Origin: Anaerolineales bacterium
GTDB lineage: Bacteria; Chloroflexota; Anaerolineae; Anaerolineales; UBA6663
Length of the DNA: 5,540 nucleotides
Direction: 5' to 3'
Assembly (NCBI GenBank): GCA_017999235.1
Contig: JAGOBN010000320.1
Location: 1-5,540 of the forward strand
The notes beneath the pieces were generated by a model that saw only the letters and a program-made list of their open reading frames with translations, did no database searches and had not been told where the DNA came from. Below are positions 1-4,715 of the stretch, in pieces; position 1 is the stretch's first letter; each line of letters begins with the position of its first letter. The translations under genes and the position numbers were made by a program.

Positions 1-1335
1 GGGCAGAATGAGCACAAATTCATCCCCCCCATAGCGGCACACGATATCGCTCATGCGGAGGCCCTCGCGCAAGAGGCGCCCGAATTCGCGCAGGAGCGCG
101 TCGCCGGCGGCATGCCCAAAAGAGTCATTGAAGGGTTTGAAGTGGTCAAAGTCGAGCATGGCAATACACAGCGGGGTGTTCCGGCGCTGCGCGCGGTAGA
201 GTTCGCGGGTCAGGCTGTCTTCCAGGTAGCGCCGGTTAAAGAGCCCGGTCAGTGGATCTTGGGTGGCCTGCTCGCGGAGCGCCTCCCGGAGCTTTAGATT
301 CGACAGCGACAGTTTGATCGCCTCGCCCACCATGACCACGAGCTGTTGTTGGCTGAGGGGACGTTTGCCCGGCGGCGCGGACGCGCCGCACAGAAACAGC
401 AGGCCCAGCGTTTCGCCCTGCACCATCAGGGGCACGCACTGGTAGCTGGCCGTGGGCGGCTGGCTGAAATGGCGGCACACCAAGCCGGCCTGTGGATTGA
501 GGACGTCGTGGAGTTGACCCCGCCGCATGGCCCAGCAGTCTTCCAGTGCGAACGCGGGGGCCAGCAGCGCCTGCGGCCCCCAGTGCGCCACGGTTTCCAG
601 CTGCTGGTCCCACTGCCGCAGGATGGCCAGCCCGCCGTTTTGCGCGGGGAATAGCTCGACCGCCATCAGCGCAATCACCTGGTAAGCCTCGACGCGGTTG
701 GTGCAGGCCTGCAGGAGATCGTTGAGCCGGTTAAGGAGCTGCATTTCCTGGTCGCGCCGCTGTAATTCCTCCACCAGCGTCACCAGCGCTTCGTTCGCTC
801 TTTGAACCGCGGCCTCGGCTTCTCGGCGGCCGGTGATATCCCGGATGTTGCATTGGATCACGCGCTGGTCATCCACCGAGTAGACGTTGCTGACAAATTC
901 CACCTGGCGGTGATGCCCGGTTTTGCTTTCCAGGGGCAAATTGTCGTAACGGATGTACTCGCGGCTCTGCAACTGCCGGAAGGCGCTCTGGCTGGCGGCG
1001 ATGTCCCGGAACGGGCCGATTTCCCACAGGGTTTTTCCGAGCAGTTCGCTGTGGGTGTAGCCCAATAAATCCTCCAAAAAGGCGTTGGCGTCGATGATCT
1101 CCCCGGTGGCGGCGTCCAGGAGCAGAATGCCGTCCTTGGCGGTCTCGAACAGCCGTCGGTAGCGCGCTTCCGACGCCTGCAGCGCCAGCTCGATGCGCCG
1201 GCGCGGCGGCGCGCGGCGGTTCGACGCCGGCTTGCCGGGGGAGCGGGGTTTCGCCAGCTTATGCTCTAAGGCGGCCAACCGGGCCCGGAGGGAGGCGTTT
1301 TCGGTGCTGAGTTGTAGGCGGGTTTTGTCGGTCAT
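1..1335 (-). CDS. PAS-GAF-GGDEF diguanylate cyclase, 3' end outside window
   Basis: Predicted cytoplasmic sensor that makes cyclic di-GMP from two GTP. The 445 visible residues read without interruption on the minus strand. Residues 5-27 form a short heptad-like coiled coil (Leu9, Leu16, Leu23). A PAS domain spans about 54-170, from SEARYRRLFE to the typical exit NIRDITGRREAE. A second helical linker leads to a GAF-like domain at about 195-345. GGDEF begins with DPLTGLFNRR at 360-369, has LDFDHFK with the metal-binding Asp395, and the intact signature YGGDEF at 435-440. An RxxD inhibitory I-site (Arg427-Asp430) lies exactly five residues before GGDEF, so product feedback is likely retained. 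No transmembrane segment or signal peptide is visible. The ATG at 1335 is preceded by AAGG ten bases upstream. The end of GGDEF, and any EAL domain after it, lies outside the window. Ligands of PAS and GAF cannot be told from sequence. Confidence 0.95.
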   Translation of the reverse strand, partial: MTDKTRLQLSTENASLRARLAALEHKLAKPRSPGKPASNRRAPPRRRIELALQASEARYRRLFETAKDGILLLDAATGEIIDANAFLEDLLGYTHSELLGKTLWEIGPFRDIAASQSAFRQLQSREYIRYDNLPLESKTGHHRQVEFVSNVYSVDDQRVIQCNIRDITGRREAEAAVQRANEALVTLVEELQRRDQEMQLLNRLNDLLQACTNRVEAYQVIALMAVELFPAQNGGLAILRQWDQQLETVAHWGPQALLAPAFALEDCWAMRRGQLHDVLNPQAGLVCRHFSQPPTASYQCVPLMVQGETLGLLFLCGASAPPGKRPLSQQQLVVMVGEAIKLSLSNLKLREALREQATQDPLTGLFNRRYLEDSLTRELYRAQRRNTPLCIAMLDFDHFKPFNDSFGHAAGDALLREFGRLLREGLRMSDIVCRYGGDEFVLILP

Positions 1336-1357
1336 TGATTCATCGCCTTGGCGCGTC

Positions 1358-1380
1358 GGCCCGGTGTCGGGAACCGGGCC
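1358..1380 (-). repeat. 8-bp inverted repeat in the cyclase leader
   Basis: GGCCCGGT at 1358-1365 is perfectly complementary to ACCGGGCC at 1373-1380, with a 7-base loop. The repeat ends 22 bases before the cyclase start codon, just upstream of its AAGG ribosome binding site. No T-run follows on either strand, so an intrinsic terminator is unlikely. A leader hairpin or a protein operator is possible. In sequence this rich in G and C, chance is also possible. Confidence 0.45.
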
Positions 1381-1653
1381 ACGCGGCAACTGGAGACGAG
1401 CATTGTTCGGATGGTGTGGCGGGCGGCCCCAAACAGGCGGGAGCCGGCGGGTTCCCGAGGCGGTTGGCCGCCCGGGCCGGGTTGACGCCGCCGGCCTTGA
1501 CTAGATCCACCGGCGGCCCCTGCGGGCAGTGGAGGCGGATGGACGGCTTAAGTTTAGGAGCCGAGAGTCTCAAGAACGTCACAATAGCGGCCGCCGGGCG
1601 GCGGGTGGGGAAGTCCGTCTTAGCCGCCCCGCTTTCCCGCCTTCGACGCACGG

Positions 1654-1659
1654 TATACT
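1654..1659 (+). promoter_or_regulatory. Candidate -10 box for the MazF-like gene
   Basis: TATACT matches the sigma70 -10 consensus at five of six positions and stands out in GC-rich surroundings, 62 bases upstream of the preferred toxin start. The -35 region 16-18 bases upstream is poor (near CTTTCC), and there is no extended -10 TG. An in-frame ATG at 1665 lies about where a transcript from this box would begin, so a leaderless longer toxin form cannot be excluded. Confidence 0.35.
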
Positions 1660-1721
1660 AAAATGTGGTCTGGTTCCGCCCCGGCTGCCGCCAGGCTCGG
1701 CCGGCCCTGGATTTCCTAGAC

Positions 1722-2087
1722 ATGGTCATCAAGCAAGGCGATATCTATTGGGTTTCACTGGCTGGGCCGGACAGCTCGGAACCGGCCATCGCCCATCCCC
1801 AGGTGGTCATTCAAGACGATGTCTTAAACCGCAGCCGCATCCCGACCCTGGTGGTGTGCGCGTTGACGACCAATGCCAAGCGGGCCAAATCACCCGGCAA
1901 CGTGCGGCTGGAGGCCGGCGAAGCCAATTTGCCCCGGCCCAGTGTTGTGGTAGTCTCGCAAGTGTCGACGGTGGCCAAAGCGCAATTGGGCGCCTACATC
2001 GGCTCGCTGACCCAGGCCCGGATCGCGCAAATCCTGGCCGGCCTGCGGTTTGTGCAGTCGTTGACGGAACATCACGATCAGGACTAG
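1722..2087 (+). CDS. MazF/PemK-family endoribonuclease toxin, apparently without antitoxin
   Basis: A 121-residue protein of usual MazF length. Members of this fold are sequence-specific RNases that cut mRNA and arrest growth. The family pattern is clear: opening GDIYWVSL (6-13), HPQVVIQDD (25-33), the core strand LVVCALTTN (43-51), the SVVVVSQVSTVAKAQLG block (74-90), and the helical end IGSLTQARIAQILAGLRF (93-110). In well-studied MazF (B. subtilis) the active site uses Arg in 'RPVLVIQ' and a Thr in the following core strand. Here Thr49 fits the Thr, but His25 takes the Arg position, as I recall for a distinct subgroup of this family. I chose the ATG at 1722 because family homology begins there. 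The in-frame ATG at 1665 adds 19 residues unlike the family. No good Shine-Dalgarno precedes 1722. Antitoxins usually sit immediately upstream, and none is seen. Confidence 0.88.
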   Translation: MVIKQGDIYWVSLAGPDSSEPAIAHPQVVIQDDVLNRSRIPTLVVCALTTNAKRAKSPGNVRLEAGEANLPRPSVVVVSQVSTVAKAQLGAYIGSLTQARIAQILAGLRFVQSLTEHHDQD

Positions 2088-2147
2088 GCCGGCCGAATTT
2101 CCGGGCTGCCGGGGTGGGCGGTCTGTTCGCCCGCCTGGAGATGAACC

Positions 2148-2597
2148 ATGCCGACAACGTATACGACCACCGTTTGGAAAGATCAAGAAATGAATGCCAC
2201 CGCCTTGCCGGTCCCGGCCGCGGCGGTGGCCGCGCTGGGCAAAGGGAAACGCCCGCCCGTTAAGGTGAGCGTCAACGGGTACACGTATCGAACCACGATC
2301 GCCGTGATGGGCGGGATCTTCATGCTGCCGCTGAGCGCGGAAAATCGGCGGGCCGCGGGCGCGCAGGCCGGCGACCAGGTTGAAGTTACGCTGGAGCTGG
2401 ACCTGGAGCCGCGCACCGTCGTCGTTCCGGAAGACCTGGCGGCGGCCCTCGCCGCCCAGCCGGGGGCGCGGGCGGCCTTCGACGCCTTGGCGTACTCCAC
2501 GCGCAAAGAGTATGTGGGTCAGGTGGTATCGGCCAAGGCGCCGGAAACCCGCGCCCGGCGCCTCGCCAGGATCGTGGCCCAGCTGGGCGGCGCCTGA
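2148..2597 (+). CDS. DUF1905 / YdeI-OmdA family protein
   Basis: A 149-residue soluble protein with two linked domains. The first (about 5-90) is DUF1905-like: it has the 'GKGKRPPVKVSVNGYTYRT' stretch (31-49), LPLSAENRRAAG (60-71), and a GDQVEV strand leading to D-LEPRTVVVPEDL (85-97). The second (about 105-147) matches the YdeI/OmpD-associated C-terminal domain: AFDALAYSTRKEYVGQV (110-126) followed by SAKAPETRARRLARIV (128-143). The family has been linked to stress and bacteriocin or antimicrobial peptide protection, but its biochemistry is largely unknown. CTGGAG seven bases before the ATG supports this start. An out-of-frame ATG at 2141 is too close to that site. The gene lies 60 bases after the MazF-like gene and 23 before the hydrolase, so it may be co-transcribed with both. 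Whether it relates functionally to the toxin is unknown. Confidence 0.88.
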   Translation: MPTTYTTTVWKDQEMNATALPVPAAAVAALGKGKRPPVKVSVNGYTYRTTIAVMGGIFMLPLSAENRRAAGAQAGDQVEVTLELDLEPRTVVVPEDLAAALAAQPGARAAFDALAYSTRKEYVGQVVSAKAPETRARRLARIVAQLGGA

Positions 2598-2620
2598 TCC
2601 AGCCCCGGAGGCAGACGCGT

Positions 2621-3481
2621 ATGGCATCCCCCCCGTCCATGTTCAAGACCCCGGCCGGCGAGGCGCGCTATTTTGCCGCCTATGACGCCACGCTCGCGCT
2701 GTGGCCCACGCCGCGCGACGCCTGGCAGGTGCCGACCCAGTTTGGGATGACGCACCTCAACGTCTGCGGCCCGGCGGACGCCCCGGCGCTGGTCCTCCTG
2801 CCGGGCGCGGCGATCAGTTCCACCATGTGGTATCCGAATATCGCCGCTTTAAGCCGCGCCCACCGGGTGTACGCGCTCGACATCCTCGGCGATATGGGCA
2901 AGAGCGTCAGCACCCGCCCGCTGACGACCCCGGCGGCGTTTGTGCGCTGGCTGACGGAGGTCTTCGATGCGCTGCAGCTGGAGCGGGCGCCGGTGGCCGG
3001 CATCTCCCTGGGCGGCTTTCTGGCGCTCAAGCTGGCGCAAGCGGCCCCGCACCGCGTGACAAAGCTGGTCTTGCTCTCCCCGGCCAGTCTGCTGCCGCTT
3101 CGGCCGCAATTCTACGGCCGCGTGGCGGCGGCCATCCTCCTGCCATTTTTGTCTCCCGCGCGCCGGCAGGCTTTGTTTTTGGGCGTGGCCTCGCCCAATG
3201 CCGGGCCGGCGATCAAGCAGCTGCTGACGCCGACCGATTTCCGCTACCGGATGTTTTTCCCGCGCGCCGAGACGGACGCCGAACTGCGGTCGGTCCAGGC
3301 GCCCACCTTGCTGCTGCTCGGGGAGCGCGAAATTATCTATGCGCCTCAGGCCGCCCTGCGTCGGGCCGGCCGGCTGATCCCGAAGATTGAAGCCGCCCTC
3401 ATCCCGGGCGCCGGGCATGCGGTCAATATTGACCAGCCGGAAGAGGTCAACCGGCGGATGTTGGCTTTTCTGGGAGGCTGA
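2621..3481 (+). CDS. Alpha/beta-fold hydrolase, Nap carboxylesterase-like
   Basis: A 286-residue predicted esterase or hydrolase. The nucleophile elbow is GISLGG with Ser129. The base is His266 in GAGHAVNIDQP. The acid is probably Glu237 in LLLLGEREIIY, three residues after Gly234 where many relatives carry Asp. The N-terminal pattern (FKTPAGEARYFAAYDATLALWP, residues 8-29, then VPTQFGMTHLNVCGP) and SSTMWYPNIA (66-75) strongly recall Bacillus carboxylesterase Nap (naproxen esterase) and its relatives, which also use Glu as the acid. The usual His-Gly of the oxyanion region is Pro-Gly here (LLPGA, 59-63). A cap helix region lies at about 160-215. There is no signal peptide, so the protein is probably cytoplasmic. 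CGGAGG nine bases before the ATG supports the start. The substrate cannot be read from sequence. A gap of 23 bases suggests co-transcription with the YdeI-like gene. Confidence 0.92.
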   Translation: MASPPSMFKTPAGEARYFAAYDATLALWPTPRDAWQVPTQFGMTHLNVCGPADAPALVLLPGAAISSTMWYPNIAALSRAHRVYALDILGDMGKSVSTRPLTTPAAFVRWLTEVFDALQLERAPVAGISLGGFLALKLAQAAPHRVTKLVLLSPASLLPLRPQFYGRVAAAILLPFLSPARRQALFLGVASPNAGPAIKQLLTPTDFRYRMFFPRAETDAELRSVQAPTLLLLGEREIIYAPQAALRRAGRLIPKIEAALIPGAGHAVNIDQPEEVNRRMLAFLGG

Positions 3482-3487
3482 GCGGCT

Positions 3488-3541
3488 ATGTCCGGGTGTT
3501 CAATTAAACCGCCGCGGCCGGCCGCGGGCGGCGCGCACTGA
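3488..3541 (+). CDS. Possible 17-residue leader peptide coupled to next gene
   Basis: A short ORF encoding MSGCSIKPPRPAAGGAH starts six bases after the hydrolase stop. GGGAGG at 3472-3477, inside the last codons of the hydrolase, lies ten bases before its ATG and would serve as a ribosome binding site. Its TGA overlaps the ATG of the zinc-ribbon gene as TGATG, the classic arrangement for translational coupling. The zinc-ribbon gene has no good ribosome binding site of its own, which fits. The peptide resembles nothing I know. The GGAGG also encodes Leu-Gly-Gly of the hydrolase, so the site may be accidental. Confidence 0.35.
   Translation: MSGCSIKPPRPAAGGAH
3512..3527. repeat. Perfect 16-bp GC palindrome before the zinc-ribbon gene
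   Basis: CCGCGGCCGGCCGCGG is fully self-complementary and sits 13 bases before the zinc-ribbon start, within the possible leader ORF. As RNA it could form a six-pair CCGCGG stem with a CCGG loop over the region where ribosomes would bind. No T-run follows, so it is not a standard terminator. Long GC-only palindromes do occur by chance in such genomes. Confidence 0.45.
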
Positions 3542-3951
3542 TGACCATGAACTGCCCGAATTGCCAGGCCCCGGAAACGATCCTGTATGGACCGGGCGAC
3601 AAGCCGGCCGGCCTGACCGGCCTTCAGCTGGGCAACTGGATCAGCCTGGAACAGTGCGGCCACTGCCGCGCGCTCTGGTGCGCGTCCCTGTACGAGCCGT
3701 ACGCGGCCTTTGAGTATCTGGTGCGCTGGGATTACGACGCCGCGACGTGGCGCCGGGTTCACGACGCGGACGCCGGCCGCGCGCTGCTGCGCTGGCACGC
3801 GGCCATGATCCGCGAGAACTGGCAGCAGTTAAGCGCCCCCGCGCGGGAACGGGTTGATCAACACCGGCGGCGCAGCCAGGGCCATAACCCCATCGACAAT
3901 CCCGCCGCGTTCGGCGCGGCGCGGTCATCTGAAATCAGCGCGGGCTGGTAA
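3541..3951 (+). CDS. Uncharacterised zinc-ribbon protein
   Basis: A 136-residue soluble protein. Two CxxC knuckles, Cys5-Cys8 (CPNC) and Cys39-Cys42 (CGHC), can bind one zinc as a ribbon, and Cys47 follows in ALWC. Between them lies a short loop, GDKPAGLTGLQLGNW (19-33). After the ribbon come an aromatic-rich segment with YEPYAAFEYLVRWDYDAATWRRVHD (51-75), then a helix RALLRWHAAMIRENWQQL (80-97), and a basic end ERVDQHRRRSQGHNP (102-116) before a low-complexity tail. I recognise no named family. The layout could mean nucleic-acid or protein binding, but that is a guess from the ribbon alone. The start is uncertain: ATG at 3541 and ATG at 3547 are in frame, neither has a clear Shine-Dalgarno, and an in-frame TAA at 3505 bars longer versions. 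The aldolase follows after 22 bases. Confidence 0.8.
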   Translation: MTMNCPNCQAPETILYGPGDKPAGLTGLQLGNWISLEQCGHCRALWCASLYEPYAAFEYLVRWDYDAATWRRVHDADAGRALLRWHAAMIRENWQQLSAPARERVDQHRRRSQGHNPIDNPAAFGAARSSEISAGW

Positions 3952-3973
3952 AACACGTCAGCAGAGGGTTGGC

Positions 3974-4606
3974 ATGAAGTATCAAGCCATTCGTGAGCAA
4001 GTCTATGAGACCGTCCTGAAGGCCGTGAAGTCCGGGCTGATCCGGCTCTCGGCCGGCAATATCAGCGCCCGGACCGACGACGGTCTGGTGGCCATCACGC
4101 CCGCCGGCATCAAATATGACGTGCTGAAGCCGGAACAGATTGCAATTGTCGATCTGGACGGCCAATGGGTGGATGCTCCGTTCAAGCCGTCGTCTGAGAC
4201 GCCCATGCATACCGCCATCCTGAAGCACCTGCCGTCGGTCGGCGCGGTCTGCCACACGCACTCGCCGTACGCCATCACCTTTGCCACGCTCGGCCGGGAC
4301 GTGCCCTGCCTGACGCTCGAGCTGTTCGTGTGCGGGGCGCCGATCCCGGTGGCGCGCTGGGCGTGTCCCGGCACCGCCGAGGCCGGCGTGGTGACGGTCG
4401 AGCTGTTCTCCCAGCGCCCGGGCCTGAAAGTCTGCCTGCTGCGCAACCACGGCCTGGTGGCCATCGGCCAAAACCTGGAGCAGGCCTTCGAGCTGGCCTA
4501 CGACGCGGAGGTGGGGATGCAGATCTACCACCAGGCGCTGCTGGTCGGCCAGCCGGAATTGATCACGGCCGAACGCCAGGCCGAAATCCGGCGCGTCTAC
4601 GCCTAG
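3974..4606 (+). CDS. Class II aldolase/adducin family protein, FucA-like
   Basis: A 210-residue enzyme, close to L-fuculose-1-phosphate aldolase in length (about 215). The family cleaves or epimerises sugar phosphates with a zinc-bound enediolate. Signatures run in order: SAGNISAR (26-33, phosphate binding), ITPAGIKYD (41-49), SSETPMHTAI (73-82), HTHSPYA (94-100) and LLRNHGLVAIG (155-165). Zinc ligands are likely His94, His96 and His159. Glu75 occupies the catalytic Glu73 position of FucA. Ribulose-5-phosphate 4-epimerase (AraD) has Asp there, so aldolase or related lyase chemistry is favoured over epimerisation. Methylthioribulose-1-phosphate dehydratase and 5-deoxyribulose-phosphate aldolase share the fold, and no neighbouring gene decides between them. 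GAGGG five bases before the ATG at 3974 supports this start. An upstream in-frame ATG at 3854 would overlap the zinc-ribbon gene and add 40 residues unlike the family. Confidence 0.92.
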   Translation: MKYQAIREQVYETVLKAVKSGLIRLSAGNISARTDDGLVAITPAGIKYDVLKPEQIAIVDLDGQWVDAPFKPSSETPMHTAILKHLPSVGAVCHTHSPYAITFATLGRDVPCLTLELFVCGAPIPVARWACPGTAEAGVVTVELFSQRPGLKVCLLRNHGLVAIGQNLEQAFELAYDAEVGMQIYHQALLVGQPELITAERQAEIRRVYA

Positions 4607-4619
4607 GCCGGTGCGTTAT

Positions 4620-4640
4620 CCGAGGCGGGGCCGGCCTCGG
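4620..4640 (+). terminator. GC hairpin after the aldolase, possible terminator without U-tract
   Basis: CCGAGGC at 4620-4626 pairs perfectly with GCCTCGG at 4634-4640 around a 7-base loop, starting 13 bases after the aldolase stop. The position suits the end of the upstream transcript. No T-run follows, so it would be a weak intrinsic terminator or an mRNA 3' stabiliser. Confidence 0.4.
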
Positions 4641-4699
4641 GCAATCGGGGCGTCAACGGCGGAGCGCCCGGGGACCTGGCGCAAACGGGAGGGCGACTG

Positions 4700-4708
4700 T
4701 GTTAGAAT
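4700..4708 (+). promoter_or_regulatory. Extended -10 promoter upstream of the structured RNA and prfC
   Basis: TGTTAGAAT combines an extended -10 TGn with TAGAAT, which matches five of six sigma70 -10 bases. The region 17 bases further upstream has no good -35, which extended -10 promoters tolerate. Transcription would begin at about 4714-4719, at the left edge of the long-range pairing described for the RNA candidate. Confidence 0.55.
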
Positions 4709-4715
4709 TCCCGCC

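Larger units (their letters stand above)
1336..1721. other. Divergent intergenic region between cyclase and toxin genes
   Basis: A 386-base GC-rich stretch separates the divergently transcribed cyclase and MazF-like genes, so promoters for both directions should lie here. ORFs crossing it on either strand have low-complexity Arg/Pro/Ala/Gly-rich translations with no recognisable domain. In particular, no MazE, AbrB-type or ribbon-helix-helix antitoxin is visible. The structures I can point to are an 8-bp inverted repeat next to the cyclase start and a TATACT box near the toxin gene. I see no convincing sigma70 promoter for the minus strand. Confidence 0.7.

Noticed and set aside
1340..1651. 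103-codon minus-strand ORF and overlapping plus-strand ORFs in the divergent gap as possible antitoxin genes
   Set aside because: Translations are Arg/Pro/Ala-rich low complexity with no DNA-binding or MazE-like pattern, as expected for chance ORFs in GC-rich DNA.
2116..2132. GGGCG/CGCCC hairpin between the MazF-like and YdeI-like genes
   Set aside because: The stem is only five pairs with a seven-base loop and no T-run, too weak to call in GC-rich sequence.
1529..2263. 244-codon plus-strand ORF overlapping the MazF-like gene
   Set aside because: It is an out-of-frame reading of the MazF-like gene, rich in Gly, Arg and Pro, with no domain. The other frame carries clear family motifs.
1890..2627. 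245-codon minus-strand ORF opposite the MazF-like and YdeI-like genes
   Set aside because: It is an antisense shadow of two well-supported genes. Its composition is repetitive Arg/Gly and it matches nothing recognisable.
3854..3973. Upstream in-frame extension of the aldolase from ATG 3854
   Set aside because: It would overlap the zinc-ribbon gene and add 40 residues unlike the family. ATG 3974 has GAGGG at good spacing and fits the usual length.
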